Of a stretch of 64,000 nt of DNA, positions 19,190 through 28,764 are shown piece by piece. The notes under the pieces were generated by a model that was given only the letters and a program-made list of their open reading frames with translations, was not told where the DNA came from and did no database searches. The translations under genes and the position numbers were made by a program. Every line of letters begins with the position of its first letter. Positions within the stretch are counted from its first letter, which is position 1. This stretch comes from Chroococcus sp. FPU101 (GTDB lineage Bacteria > Cyanobacteriota > Cyanobacteriia > Cyanobacteriales > Microcystaceae), in NCBI RefSeq assembly GCF_017312365.1, contig NZ_BLJI01000005.1, positions 1 through 64,000 of the forward strand. The letters run 5' to 3'.

Positions 19190-20656
19190 ATGGATATACG
19201 CGCAGTAGATACGACACTGTTAAATTGGACAGGAGATGCCATAGCTGTTGGTTTATCTGAAGGAACAACAGAACTAACTGGAGAACTTGCCCAACTCAAT
19301 GAACAACTGTCAAGAACCATCCAAGAACTAATTACAGATAATGAATTTGAAGGAAAAATCGGCACCACAGCAGTATCTAGGGTGGGTGGTGATCATTCGA
19401 TCCGCAAAATTATTTTAGTGGGTTTAGGCAAAACCGAAGATTACAAGCTAGATACCCTCAGACGTGCGGCGGCTAGTATTTCTCGTGTGGCTAAACAAGA
19501 AAAAGTTAAAACACTGGGAATCAGTTTACCTGTAGTTGGAGATAACGCTCGCTCTACGGCACAAATTATCACTGAAGGTTTCCTACTGGCATTACACCAA
19601 GACGATCGCTTTAAATCCGAAAAAAAACCAACTAAATTAGAAACAGTCGATTTATTAGGCTTAAACGGTCAAGATGAAGCCGTTCGTCAAGCTGATTTGA
19701 TTGCTTCTGGTGTCATTCTAGCCCGTGAATTGGTCAATGCTCCCGCCAATAGTGTAACACCTGTCACAATGGCTAATCTTGCCGAACAATTAGCCACCGA
19801 TTATGGTTTAGCCCTCGAAATTTTAGAGCAAGCCGAGTGTGAAGCTTTAGGAATGGGTGCGTTTTTAGGTGTTGCTCAAGCGTCTGATCTTCCTCCCAAG
19901 TTTATCCATCTCACTTATAAACCCGAAGGCACACCCCGCAAAAAAGTCGCTATTATCGGTAAAAGTTTGACTTTTGATTCGGGTGGTTTAAACATCAAAG
20001 GTGCTGGTAGTGGCATTGAAACGATGAAAATGGATATGGGAGGCGGTGCGGCAACTTTAGGCGCGGCCAAAGCTTTAGCCCAACTCAAACCCGATGTCGA
20101 GGTACATTTTATCTGTGCTGCTACGGAAAATATGATCAGTGGTAAGGCAATGCACCCAGGAGACATTCTAACGGCTTCTAATGGCAAAACGATTGAAGTG
20201 AATAATACGGATGCTGAAGGACGGTTAACGCTGGCTGATGCGCTGGTTTTTGCGGAAAAATTAGAACTAGATGCGATCGTTGATTTGGCGACTCTGACGG
20301 GTGCTTGTGTGGTTGCACTAGGCGATGATATTGCGGGTTTATGGAGTACGAATCCAGATTTAGCCCAACAAATCAAAGATGCAGCCGAACGTGCGGGCGA
20401 GAAGTTTTGGGAAATGCCGATGGAAGAAAAGTATTTTGATGGTTTAAAGTCTGGAATTGCTGACATGAAAAATACTGGCCCTCGTGCAGGGGGTTCTATT
20501 ACGGCTGCTTTGTTCCTCAAGCAGTTTATTAAAGAAACACCTTGGGCTCATTTAGATATTGCAGGCCCAGTTTGGACAGACAAAGATCATGGTGTTAATA
20601 ATACGGGTGCGACTGGTTTTCCTGTACGCACTTTAGTTAATTGGGTGATGAGTTAG
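19190..20656 (+). CDS. pepA: Leucyl aminopeptidase (M17 family)
   Basis: This is a cytosolic dizinc exopeptidase that removes N-terminal residues during peptide turnover. From the ATG at 19190 it has 488 residues, a normal family length. The ORF is open upstream to an ATG at 19136, but the family begins near [11 protein letters not shown]. Conserved motifs are [24 protein letters not shown], and the M17 signature [14 protein letters not shown] with the metal ligands and catalytic lysine and arginine. The N-terminal macro-like domain is intact. Confidence 0.95.
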   Translation: MDIRAVDTTLLNWTGDAIAVGLSEGTTELTGELAQLNEQLSRTIQELITDNEFEGKIGTTAVSRVGGDHSIRKIILVGLGKTEDYKLDTLRRAAASISRVAKQEKVKTLGISLPVVGDNARSTAQIITEGFLLALHQDDRFKSEKKPTKLETVDLLGLNGQDEAVRQADLIASGVILARELVNAPANSVTPVTMANLAEQLATDYGLALEILEQAECEALGMGAFLGVAQASDLPPKFIHLTYKPEGTPRKKVAIIGKSLTFDSGGLNIKGAGSGIETMKMDMGGGAATLGAAKALAQLKPDVEVHFICAATENMISGKAMHPGDILTASNGKTIEVNNTDAEGRLTLADALVFAEKLELDAIVDLATLTGACVVALGDDIAGLWSTNPDLAQQIKDAAERAGEKFWEMPMEEKYFDGLKSGIADMKNTGPRAGGSITAALFLKQFIKETPWAHLDIAGPVWTDKDHGVNNTGATGFPVRTLVNWVMS

Positions 20657-20663
20657 GTTTTTT

Positions 20664-20692
20664 GTGGAGACGTGATCAAAGCGCGTCTCTAC
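20664..20692. repeat. Second copy of the GAGACG hairpin repeat
   Basis: GTGGAGACG (20664-20672) and CGTCTCTAC (20684-20692) pair with one G-T wobble around an 11-base loop. The arms match the element at 9612-9639. It sits between convergent genes and may end both transcripts. Confidence 0.55.
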
Positions 20693-21099
20693 TATGAATT
20701 AAACACCGCTTTTTTATAGGCCGCCCAACCTCCCAAATGAGAAATATCGGGCCAGTTATATTGTTCGACTAATTCCTGTGGATAGAGCATAGCGATCGCT
20801 GTTTGTCCATCTTCTAAAATCACTTCAGACGGATACATATGAGGAGGTTCAGTCGAAACCAGATAATCAAATTGTTCGGCACTTAACTGATAAAGTTCTC
20901 CTGGGATTGAAATTCCGCCTTCTGGAACTTGATAAATCGCGGGATGCCATCCATCTACTGCTGCATGAAGACGATAGAGGGGTTTGGTTCGTGTTTCTCT
21001 AATAAATTCGGCTGATTGCAGATTTTGATGATCGGGTTGCCCGCGTAAAGCTGAACCACAAATAAAAACTTGTTTGCTTCCGTTTGCTATCTCTGTCAT
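20692..21099 (-). CDS. Gamma-glutamylcyclotransferase/AtzF C-terminal-like protein
   Basis: This is 135 residues from the ATG at 21099. An extended ORF to 21138 would overlap the GntR gene. The beginning KQVFICGSALRGQPDH is the YGxLxxG-type loop of the GGCT-like fold, here as CGSALRG. The rest (TKPLYRLHAAVDGWHPAI, ISIPGELYQLS) resembles the stand-alone form of the C-terminal domain of allophanate hydrolase. It may act on a small gamma-glutamyl or urea-like amide compound. The GntR regulator directly upstream on the same strand probably controls it. Confidence 0.65.
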   Translation of the reverse strand: MTEIANGSKQVFICGSALRGQPDHQNLQSAEFIRETRTKPLYRLHAAVDGWHPAIYQVPEGGISIPGELYQLSAEQFDYLVSTEPPHMYPSEVILEDGQTAIAMLYPQELVEQYNWPDISHLGGWAAYKKAVFNS

Positions 21100-21127
21100 T
21101 GTGTGAGTGATCCTTAGATTAGAAGAA

Positions 21128-21832
21128 TTATTGACCAACCTTTGATTCTAGCTGAATTTGTTCCATTTCCCGAATTACTCTTTCTTTACTCGCACTCAAA
21201 TGCGATGTAATAGCTTCTTTGGCTGTTTGTGGATTCCGCGATCGTACTGCGTCATAAATTGCCCGATGTTCCATGCGAATATCGAGAACTAATGGATTAT
21301 TTTTAGTGGTTTGTATCCTAAGTAACTGCATTTTATCGAAAACTTGGTCTAATAACAAAACGAGCCAAGGATTTCCTGAACTTTGAGCTAAGAGACGATG
21401 AAAACGATAATCTAAATCAAGCTGACGAAAACAGTTTAATCGCGTTGGTTTTGCTGCTACTAAGCGTTCTGCTTGCTCTAACATCATTTCCATCTGTTGA
21501 AATTGTGTTTCTGTCGCATGAAGACAAGCATCAGCTACCGACAGTTGTTCTAAACTAATCCGACAGTCGTATAATTGTATTGCATCTGCACAGCTAAATG
21601 TAGCCACTCGAACGCCACCACTCGGTTCTAAATTGACTAAATTTTCTTGCTGAAGCAGTCGAATCGCTTCTCTAATGGGTGTTCTACTGACTTGCAATTT
21701 TTCAGCTAACTGAGTTTCTACCAATCGTTGTCCAGGTTCAAGTTCGCCACTTAAAATCGCTGTTCTTAAAGCTTGATAAGCTTGTACCTGTAATGAATGT
21801 CTGCGTTGCAAGGTATGGGGAGATAAAGTCAA
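21128..21832 (-). CDS. GntR-family transcriptional regulator (FadR/FCD type)
   Basis: This is a 234-residue regulator. An N-terminal winged helix has the GntR signature (AILSGELEPGQRLVETQLAE and SRTPIREAIRLLQQENLV). An all-helical FCD ligand-binding domain follows, with the metal/carboxylate-binding residues spread through RQLDLDYRFHRLL and MEHRAIYDAV. It senses an organic acid or related effector of unknown identity. It is the first gene of a likely two-gene unit with the cyclotransferase-like gene. A TGTACA-type palindrome at 21947 is a candidate autoregulatory site. Confidence 0.9.
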   Translation of the reverse strand: MTLSPHTLQRRHSLQVQAYQALRTAILSGELEPGQRLVETQLAEKLQVSRTPIREAIRLLQQENLVNLEPSGGVRVATFSCADAIQLYDCRISLEQLSVADACLHATETQFQQMEMMLEQAERLVAAKPTRLNCFRQLDLDYRFHRLLAQSSGNPWLVLLLDQVFDKMQLLRIQTTKNNPLVLDIRMEHRAIYDAVRSRNPQTAKEAITSHLSASKERVIREMEQIQLESKVGQ

Positions 21833-21946
21833 AATAATTCTCCTTTTAAGTGCGAAGGTCGCAAAACGGATCTACTGTTCATTTTAAAGAATTGTGCTAG
21901 ATGTATTTGCCATTACAGTCATTATTCGTATTCAACAAGACCCCTG

Positions 21947-21959
21947 TGTACAGTATACA
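21947..21959. promoter_or_regulatory. Candidate GntR/FadR-type operator
   Basis: TGTACAGTATACA is an imperfect palindrome (TGTAnAnTnTACA). FCD-type GntR regulators commonly bind TGTATACA-like sites. It lies about 115 bases upstream of the GntR start, in the divergent side of its intergenic region. Confidence 0.35.
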
Positions 21960-22069
21960 AATAATTTCGATGACACTAGGTAAAATTAAAGCCAAAATTA
22001 CAAAATTTTACTCAAAAAATTATGAGAAAAATATGAATAATTTAGCTGAGATTTTGACAACAAAAAGCT

Positions 22070-23449
22070 TTAAACCTTAAACAGCTTTTTCAATTGTTCT
22101 AAGCGAGCTTGATAGGGAGCATATCGCCAATTGAAATCAAAGCGAAAGCTTTTTTTAAGGATACTTTTGTGATGCGAGAATGTATCAAAACTTGCTTTGC
22201 CATGATATTTCCCCATCCCACTATCACCAACACCCCCAAAAGGTAAGTTCATGACTCCGACTTGCATTACGGTATCGTTGATACAAACGCCACCCGAAGA
22301 AGTTTGATTTAAAACCTGCTCTTGTTGGTGACGATCGTTAGAAAATAAATAAAGTGCTAAAGGTTTAGGACGACTGTTAATCAATCGAATCGCTTCATCT
22401 AATGTATCATATTCTAAAATTGGCAAGATGGGGCCAAAGATTTCCTCTTGCATAATCGAAGAGTTTAGAGAGACATTTGTCATTAATGTTGGTGCAATAT
22501 AACGCTGCTCACGGTTGACTGTTCCTCCCGTAATAATGCTGCCATCTTTGAGAAATTCGATGAGCCGATCAAATTGTCGATGATTAATAATTCTGGCATA
22601 ATCAGGACTTAAAAGTGGGTTCTCACCATAAAATGTTTGAATACAGTTTTGGATAGCTTGAATCAAATCATTTTTAATCGCTCGATTTACTAAAATATAG
22701 TCTGGAGCAATACAAGTTTGTCCAGCATTAATAAATTTTCCCCAAGTAATGCGTTTAGCAGTTTCTTGTAGATTAATATTAGTATCGACCAGACAAGGAC
22801 TTTTTCCCCCTAACTCCAAAGTTACGGGTGTTAGATGTTTAGCCGCCGCTTCCATAATAATTTTGCCGATTTTTGTTCCTCCAGTAAAGAAAATATGCTC
22901 AAATTTTTCAGAAAGTAATTGCTGACTGACTTCAATACCTCCTTCAACCACTGTAATATAGTTTGAATCAAAGGTATTTTGGATTAAATCAGCAACAACA
23001 CGTGAAGTATGGGGAGCTAATTCTGAGGGTTTTAAAACTGCACAATTACCCGAGGCGATCGCACCCACTAAAGGACTTAATAAAAGTGTAAAAGGATAGT
23101 TCCAAGGGCCAAGAATGAGAACCACTCCCAAAGGTTCAGGAGATACCCAAGCAGTAGACGGAAACTGTTCAAGAGAGGTTTTATATTTCTTCGGTTTGAC
23201 CCAACTTTTTAAGTTTTTGAGGGCGTAATCAATTTCTTGTGTTACCGAGATAATATCAAAATAGCCTTCAAATTCTGGTTTGTTTAAATCAGCATTTAAG
23301 GCTTTTAAAACTTGTTGTTTATGCTCACTCAAAGCGATTTTCAGTTTTTGAAGTTGAGTCAGTCGATATTGAATCTCTTTTGTTTGATGAGAAGCAAAAA
23401 AAGCTCTTTGCTTAGTGAGTATTTCTGAAATAGGTGTTAAGGTGAGCAT
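22070..23449 (-). CDS. Aldehyde dehydrogenase family protein
   Basis: This is a 459-residue NAD(P)-dependent aldehyde dehydrogenase of the class 3/fatty-aldehyde type. The Rossmann segment contains LGPWNYPFTLLLSPL. FFTGGTKIGK is the cofactor loop, LELGGKSPCLVD carries the general base Glu, and NAGQTCIAPDYI carries the catalytic Cys. The length and the hydrophobic, basic C-terminus fit cyanobacterial enzymes that oxidise fatty aldehydes. It is transcribed toward the GntR gene but separated by more than 200 bases. Confidence 0.9.
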   Translation of the reverse strand: MLTLTPISEILTKQRAFFASHQTKEIQYRLTQLQKLKIALSEHKQQVLKALNADLNKPEFEGYFDIISVTQEIDYALKNLKSWVKPKKYKTSLEQFPSTAWVSPEPLGVVLILGPWNYPFTLLLSPLVGAIASGNCAVLKPSELAPHTSRVVADLIQNTFDSNYITVVEGGIEVSQQLLSEKFEHIFFTGGTKIGKIIMEAAAKHLTPVTLELGGKSPCLVDTNINLQETAKRITWGKFINAGQTCIAPDYILVNRAIKNDLIQAIQNCIQTFYGENPLLSPDYARIINHRQFDRLIEFLKDGSIITGGTVNREQRYIAPTLMTNVSLNSSIMQEEIFGPILPILEYDTLDEAIRLINSRPKPLALYLFSNDRHQQEQVLNQTSSGGVCINDTVMQVGVMNLPFGGVGDSGMGKYHGKASFDTFSHHKSILKKSFRFDFNWRYAPYQARLEQLKKLFKV

Positions 23450-23485
23450 AATTATAATTTAATGTAACTGTTTTTAGGTTAACAA

Positions 23486-24367
23486 CTAATTAACCTTTTT
23501 AGAAAAGCGCAATTTAGCCGAACGAGAACGAGGATTTTGTTCTATTTCAGTCGCTTGGGGAATAATGGGTTTTTTAGTGAGGACTTCGAGATCAGGTGAT
23601 TGTCGAAAAGCGTGTTTAATCATGCGATCTTCGAGACTATGAAAGCTAATTATACCAACAATTCCATCAGGTTTTAGCCATTGCGGACATCGATTTAAAA
23701 ACCGTTCTAAAGATTTTAATTCTTCATTAACAGCAATGCGAAGGGATTGAAAAACACGGGTTGCAGGGTGAATTCGTCCATAACGATAGCTACGGGGAAC
23801 ACAACGAGAAATCGCTTCGGCTAAATCAGTCGTTGTCGCGAAGGGGCGTTGTTGTACAATTTGTCTAGCAATGCGACGGGATAGACGTTCTTCCCCATAC
23901 TCATAAAATAAATTGGCTAAATCGACTTCCTTCCAATGATTAATAATATCAGCCGCCGTCAGTGATTGACTACGATCCATCCGCATATCAAGGGGAGAAG
24001 CATGACGAAAACTAAAACCGCGTTCGGGATGATCAAACTGTGGAGAACTGACCCCTAAATCAGCGATAATACCATCAAACTGAATTGAACCAGAATCGTA
24101 GTCGGCGAAATTTCCCTGCCATACGGTTAATCGTTCGGGAACATAAGCCGCTAAGATTTGAGTAGCTTCGGCGATCGCAATTTCATCTCGATCAATTCCA
24201 GTGACTCGTGTATTTGGCTCGGCTTCTAAAATCAAACGACTATGACCACCTCCACCCAAGGTAGCATCTAAATAATGACCTTGGGGGTGAATATTTAATC
24301 CAGTGATCAATTCATGACTTAAAACGGAAAGATGGACAAAATTTGGAGATTGTGAGGATAAAACCAT
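23486..24367 (-). CDS. rsmH: 16S rRNA (cytosine(1402)-N(4))-methyltransferase RsmH
   Basis: This is a 293-residue SAM-dependent enzyme that makes m4C1402 in the decoding centre of 16S rRNA (MraW). It begins with [13 protein letters not shown]. It has motif I as [25 protein letters not shown], and the family-specific [14 protein letters not shown], and it ends with the basic [14 protein letters not shown]. Length is normal. Unlike in many bacteria it is not in a cell-wall/division cluster here. Confidence 0.96.
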   Translation of the reverse strand: MVLSSQSPNFVHLSVLSHELITGLNIHPQGHYLDATLGGGGHSRLILEAEPNTRVTGIDRDEIAIAEATQILAAYVPERLTVWQGNFADYDSGSIQFDGIIADLGVSSPQFDHPERGFSFRHASPLDMRMDRSQSLTAADIINHWKEVDLANLFYEYGEERLSRRIARQIVQQRPFATTTDLAEAISRCVPRSYRYGRIHPATRVFQSLRIAVNEELKSLERFLNRCPQWLKPDGIVGIISFHSLEDRMIKHAFRQSPDLEVLTKKPIIPQATEIEQNPRSRSAKLRFSKKVN

Positions 24368-24532
24368 TGCTGTCGAAAACGATGAATAAAAATTGAGAAA
24401 TTTGTCAATTAATCACTTTTAGATGTTCAATAGGCTATATTTACAGGAACTTATCATGTTTCAATTTCTTCAAAAACGTAAAGAATCTCTCTGGGGAGAT
24501 CGTTATAATTATAGATTGGGCGAATAAGGTTC

Positions 24533-25018
24533 ATGTTCATTTTTGGCTCTTCCCTATTTGACTTGAGCAGAATTTTGACACGCTTGTTAATAACCAGTGT
24601 TTTGTCTACCGTGGGAATTTTAAGTGGTTTTGTTCCTGAATTCTCGTGGCATTCTACCCAGTTAAATTTTAATTCTTCGGCTTATACGCAAGATGTTACA
24701 GATGATCAGGTGAATAAATATGCCAAAGCTGTGTTACAAATGGAATCTTATCGCCAACAAGCTTATCGAGAGATTACGCAAATTATGGGTAAAACACCGC
24801 CAGAAATTGTTTGTAATCAACGAGATAGCTTTAGAAGTTTACCAACCTTAGCTCAAAGAGTTGCTGTAAATTACTGCAATACCTCTAAAAAAATTGTGGA
24901 AAGCAGTGGTTTAAGTTCCTCTCAATTTAATGCTATCACGCTGAGAGTTCGTTCTGATGACGGCTTAAAACGACGCATTCAAAACGAAATTCGTCGTCTT
25001 CAACGAGCCAATAACTAA
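24533..25018 (+). CDS. DUF4168-like secreted or membrane-anchored protein
   Basis: This is a 161-residue protein with an N-terminal hydrophobic segment (about residues 15-40) that is either a signal peptide or an anchor. A helical domain follows with the pattern [12 protein letters not shown] and [22 protein letters not shown], ending in [10 protein letters not shown]. This matches the DUF4168 type, which is widespread in cyanobacteria and has no known function. Two cysteines lie in the mature domain. The ureE gene starts five bases downstream. Confidence 0.75.
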   Translation: MFIFGSSLFDLSRILTRLLITSVLSTVGILSGFVPEFSWHSTQLNFNSSAYTQDVTDDQVNKYAKAVLQMESYRQQAYREITQIMGKTPPEIVCNQRDSFRSLPTLAQRVAVNYCNTSKKIVESSGLSSSQFNAITLRVRSDDGLKRRIQNEIRRLQRANN

Positions 25019-25023
25019 AGGTT

Positions 25024-25452
25024 ATGCTGATTTTTACCCAATGTCTATCTCACTCCGTCAAAGCGATTCTCTTCACACTTCCTCTCTCTTCTGAAGAACG
25101 TCTCAAAAGTCGTCATCGTTTTGAATCAGATAATGGACAGACCTTATTTATCAATCTTAAACGAGGAACCATTCTACAAGACGGAGATATTTTACAAGCC
25201 GAAACAGGCGAATGTCTGCAAATTATCGCTAAACCTGAACCCGTTTTGACTATTACAGCCAGCGATCCTCATTTACTCCTCAGAGCAGCGTATCATTTAG
25301 GAAATCGTCATGTAAGAGTAGAAATCACGCCGAATTATTTACGTCTAGCACCCGATTTAGTCCTTCAACAAATGCTAGAACAGTTAGGAGTTGCTATTAA
25401 AGCAGAAATTCAGCCTTTTCAACCCGAAATCGGTGCCTATCATCAACATTAA
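25024..25452 (+). CDS. ureE: Urease accessory protein UreE
   Basis: This is a 142-residue nickel metallochaperone that hands Ni(II) to the UreFGH-urease complex. It has the N-terminal beta-domain ([17 protein letters not shown]) and the ferredoxin-like C-domain with [14 protein letters not shown], which contains the conserved metal-binding His pair. It ends in a short HH-containing tail (AYHQH), not a long His-rich tail. No other urease gene is in the window, so it is scattered, as often happens in cyanobacteria. Confidence 0.92.
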   Translation: MLIFTQCLSHSVKAILFTLPLSSEERLKSRHRFESDNGQTLFINLKRGTILQDGDILQAETGECLQIIAKPEPVLTITASDPHLLLRAAYHLGNRHVRVEITPNYLRLAPDLVLQQMLEQLGVAIKAEIQPFQPEIGAYHQH

Positions 25453-25458
25453 ATCAAT

Positions 25459-26802
25459 ATGAAAGAGATTTTACAACAGCGACGGCAAAAATTAGCCAAA
25501 CTCTTTCCTAATCCTGCTATTCTTTGGTCTGGGGGTGCATCATCTCGTAATTTTCCCTCTAACCGCTATTCGTTTCGTGCGAGTAGCCATTTTCTGTATT
25601 TTGCGGGTATTCCTTTAGAAAATTCAGCAATTCGGTTAGAACAAGGTAAGTTAGAATTATTTATCGATGATCCGCATCCAGATAGTACACTTTGGCATGG
25701 CGCAACCCCAAACCGTAGAGAAATAGCGGCACAAATGGGGGCTGATGCTGATTATCCTCTATCTGAATTAATCAAATATACCAAAGATGCCGCGACGATC
25801 TCTGTTCAAGATCCCAAAACCTATGATCAACAATGTCAGCATCTAAACCGTTTTCTTACCTTTGAAGGAATAGACTTAGAACTAGCTCAAGCTATAGTTA
25901 AACTGCGTCTCGCCCATGATGCAGCAGCCCTCTATGAACTTAAAAAAGCCGCTTCAGTTGCCATAAAAGCACACCTAGCAGGCATTAAAACCACTGCAAA
26001 GGCAAAAACAGAAGCCGAGGTTAGAGCAGCGATGGAATCGGTGATTACTGCTCATAATATGACTTGTGCGTATCAAAGTATTGTGACGGTACACGGTGAG
26101 ATCCTTCACAACGAACAATATCACCATTCTTTAAAATTGGATGACTTATTATTAGCTGATGTGGGTGCTGAAACCGCTAAGGGGTGGGCATCTGATATTA
26201 CGCGAACTTGGCCCGTTTCTGGGCAATTTTCCCCCACGCAACGCGACATTTATGATGTGGTTTTAGCGGCTCATGATGCGTGTCTGGCTAAAATGCGTCC
26301 AGATGTGGAATATCGGGAGATTCATCTATTGGCGGCTAAAGTAATAGCAGAAGGTTTAGTGAGTTTGGGCATCCTACGAGGTGATTCTGATAATTTAGTC
26401 GAAATGGATGCTCACGCGCTGTTTTTTCCACATGGCATTGGACATTTATTAGGCTTAGATGTACATGATATGGAAGATTTGGGCGATTTAGCGGGGTATA
26501 AAGATGGCAGAATCAGAAGTAATCGCTTTGGTTTAGGCTATTTACGCTTAGATCGACCTTTGCGATCGCAGATGCTGGTTACTCTTGAACCAGGGTTCTA
26601 TCAAGTTCCTGCTATATTAAGAAATCCTGACAATCGCGTCAAATATCAATCCGTAGTGAACTGGGATAGATTAAGCCAGTTCGAGGATGTTCGAGGAATT
26701 CGCATCGAAGACGATGTATTAATTACAGAAGATGGAATAGAAGTCTTAACCGCAGCATTACCGACACAAGCGGCTCATCTAGAAGAACTGATGAGAGATT
26801 AA
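25459..26802 (+). CDS. pepP: Xaa-Pro aminopeptidase (M24B)
   Basis: This is a 447-residue dimanganese peptidase that removes an N-terminal residue next to proline. An N-terminal AMP_N domain (FPNPAILWSGG, RASSHFLYFAGIPLENS) precedes a pita-bread domain. The metal ligands are spread over LLADVGAETAKGWASDITRTWP, FFPHGIGHLLGLDVHD, LEPGFY, and RIEDDVLIT. All five ligand positions look intact. It follows ureE by six bases and probably shares its transcript. Confidence 0.93.
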   Translation: MKEILQQRRQKLAKLFPNPAILWSGGASSRNFPSNRYSFRASSHFLYFAGIPLENSAIRLEQGKLELFIDDPHPDSTLWHGATPNRREIAAQMGADADYPLSELIKYTKDAATISVQDPKTYDQQCQHLNRFLTFEGIDLELAQAIVKLRLAHDAAALYELKKAASVAIKAHLAGIKTTAKAKTEAEVRAAMESVITAHNMTCAYQSIVTVHGEILHNEQYHHSLKLDDLLLADVGAETAKGWASDITRTWPVSGQFSPTQRDIYDVVLAAHDACLAKMRPDVEYREIHLLAAKVIAEGLVSLGILRGDSDNLVEMDAHALFFPHGIGHLLGLDVHDMEDLGDLAGYKDGRIRSNRFGLGYLRLDRPLRSQMLVTLEPGFYQVPAILRNPDNRVKYQSVVNWDRLSQFEDVRGIRIEDDVLITEDGIEVLTAALPTQAAHLEELMRD

Positions 26803-26892
26803 GAAACTGTTTAAATTCTCATTTTGTAAACCATTTAGCAGTTTAATTATAAGTATAGGTTTATCTATTTTCATTCTCTTCATTTTTAACTT

Positions 26893-27228
26893 ATGAAAGA
26901 ATTTCTGGATTTTTTACAACATAAATACGCTTATGTAGCGATTGGCGAGTTTCATCCAGGGCGGTTTGCCGAAGCCCAAAGATTATACGAGAAAGCCGTT
27001 TCAACTTATACGACTGGATTCAAAAAAGCCTATCTCTTACAAAAACCAGGTACCGATGAAGGTATTGCTGTAATTGTGTGGGATGACATCGAAGATATGG
27101 AATATAACAAAAATTCGGTCAATCAAGCTTTGATGAAAGAAATGGCATCTTTATTCGTTAAACCTCCTGTCACTAATTTTTATGAGGTGTGTAGCGAAAT
27201 TGGAGGGCTACAAGAAGTAAGACTGTAA
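26893..27228 (+). CDS. Small conserved protein, ABM-like fold possible
   Basis: This is a 111-residue soluble protein. The pattern of an N-terminal helix, GEFHPGRFAEAQRLYEKA, and then YLLQKPGTDEGIAVIVWDD resembles the dimeric ferredoxin-like ABM (antibiotic biosynthesis monooxygenase) fold. No catalytic residue can be assigned. I do not recognise a named family. A hairpin follows the gene at 27247. Confidence 0.65.
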   Translation: MKEFLDFLQHKYAYVAIGEFHPGRFAEAQRLYEKAVSTYTTGFKKAYLLQKPGTDEGIAVIVWDDIEDMEYNKNSVNQALMKEMASLFVKPPVTNFYEVCSEIGGLQEVRL

Positions 27229-27246
27229 GATTGAGGAATTATCAGG

Positions 27247-27270
27247 GTTAGCGTCAAATAGTACGCTAAC
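27247..27270 (+). terminator. Hairpin after the 26893 gene, weak terminator
   Basis: GTTAGCGT (27247-27254) pairs with ACGCTAAC (27263-27270) around an eight-base loop. The following tract TCTTCAAATAAAC is only weakly T-rich. Confidence 0.4.
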
Positions 27271-27293
27271 TCTTCAAATAAACGGTATCAGCT

Positions 27294-27503
27294 ATGGCGG
27301 AACAGGACTTTAAAGCAATGTCTTATGATGAGTTAATTGATCATGCACTGTCTCAAGGTGAAGGATCACAAGCATTAGAAGAGTATGTAAGACGAATTAA
27401 AAACGATCCTCAAGTTATTACTATCGATCCTAAATCTAATCCTAACTGGACAGATCAATTTACTCAACACGTTCGCCAAAAATACCCCCAGTCCACAAAA
27501 TAA
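27294..27503 (+). CDS. Small DUF6887-like protein
   Basis: This is a 69-residue hydrophilic protein. The start MAEQDFKAMSYDELIDHALSQ with a following EEYVRRI helix resembles the short cyanobacterial DUF6887-type proteins, which share an NFKAMSxxEL-like opening. Function is unknown. In other genomes such proteins often sit beside a second tiny gene that I do not see here. Confidence 0.55.
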   Translation: MAEQDFKAMSYDELIDHALSQGEGSQALEEYVRRIKNDPQVITIDPKSNPNWTDQFTQHVRQKYPQSTK

Positions 27504-27573
27504 TCGCGCTCTTTTCCCCCAAACTTGATATTCATCCATTACCCTAGATAAAAGGGTACGTTGATGGCTCATC

Positions 27574-28764
27574 ATGATTGGACAAGTTAAATCGAGTTAT
27601 TCAGTCGCGTGGATTCAGAAAATAGCAGAAATACCGAAAAATCAATGGGATGCTTTAGCCCAACCTCTCGCTACACCCTTCATGGAATGGGAATGGATTC
27701 ATAATTTAGAATCATCAGGTAGTGCAACTCTTAAAACAGGATGGCAACCCTGTCATCTAACCGTATGGCGCGATCGTCAACTGATTGCTGCTGCTCCGTT
27801 GTATATTAAAAGTCATAGTTATGGTGAATTTGTTTTTGATCACCAGTGGGCTGATTTATCCCATCGTTTAGGAGTAAGGTACTATCCGAAATTATTGGGG
27901 ATGATTCCTTTTACTCCAGCAGTCGGATATCGTTTTTTAATTGCACCGAATGAGGATGAAGCAACAATTACTGAATTGATGGTATCAGCAATTGATCATT
28001 TTTGCGATCGCAATCATCTTTCAGGTTGTCATTTTCTGTTTGTTGACCCAAACTGGCGTTTAGTGATGGAACAACAGGGGTTTAGTAATTGGTTACATCA
28101 TAGCTATATTTGGACAAACCAAGGTTTTAACAACTTTGATGATTATTTAGCTGTTTTTAATGCTAATCAAAGACGTAATATTAAACGAGAAAGAAAAGCA
28201 GTAACTCAAGCAGGTTTATTCATCAAAACCTTAGCAGGTGAAGAAATTCCACATCATTTATTTCCACTGATTTATCGTTTTTATAGCAATACTTGTGATA
28301 AGTTTTACTGGGGAAGTAAATATTTAACCCATAAGTTTTTTGAGCAACTCTATCCAAATTATCTAGAACGAGTGGTTTTAATTGCAGCTTATCGTGATGA
28401 GAATGAACATAAACCGATTGGTTTATCATTTTGTCTCAGGAAAGACAATAATTTTTATGGTCGTTATTGGGGAGCTTTTGAAGAATATGATTGCTTACAT
28501 TTTGAAGCGTGTTACTATCAACCAATAGAATGGGCAATTAGTCAAGGAATTACCATGTTTGACCCTGGTGCAGGGGGACAACATAAGAAAAGACGCGGTT
28601 TTCCTGCAACCGCCAATCATAGCCTACATCGATTTTATCATCCGAGAATGAGCCAGATTTTCTCACGCTATATTGATGAAGTGAATTTAATGGAACAAGA
28701 AGAAATCGACGCAATGAATCAAGATTTACCGTTTACTAAGCGAGACGTTGAGATTGAAGTTTAA
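27574..28764 (+). CDS. FemAB-like/DUF482 acyltransferase
   Basis: This is a 396-residue protein of the peptidogalycan biosynthesis/recognition group (PF04339-like), a double-GNAT fold. Recognisable parts are FMEWEWIHNLE, ADLSHRLGVRYYPKLL, FTPAVGYRF, NANQRRNIKRERK, and GRYWGAFEEYDCLHFEACYYQPIEWAI followed by DPGAGGQHKKRRGF. Family members are proposed to transfer amino acids or acyl groups. The substrate is unproven. Its 3' end overlaps that of the convergent EamA gene by 39 bases. Confidence 0.85.
   Translation: MIGQVKSSYSVAWIQKIAEIPKNQWDALAQPLATPFMEWEWIHNLESSGSATLKTGWQPCHLTVWRDRQLIAAAPLYIKSHSYGEFVFDHQWADLSHRLGVRYYPKLLGMIPFTPAVGYRFLIAPNEDEATITELMVSAIDHFCDRNHLSGCHFLFVDPNWRLVMEQQGFSNWLHHSYIWTNQGFNNFDDYLAVFNANQRRNIKRERKAVTQAGLFIKTLAGEEIPHHLFPLIYRFYSNTCDKFYWGSKYLTHKFFEQLYPNYLERVVLIAAYRDENEHKPIGLSFCLRKDNNFYGRYWGAFEEYDCLHFEACYYQPIEWAISQGITMFDPGAGGQHKKRRGFPATANHSLHRFYHPRMSQIFSRYIDEVNLMEQEEIDAMNQDLPFTKRDVEIEV

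Noticed and set aside
19915..20520. Minus-strand 201-codon ORF inside pepA
   Set aside because: It is antisense to a well-conserved aminopeptidase and shows no recognisable domain.
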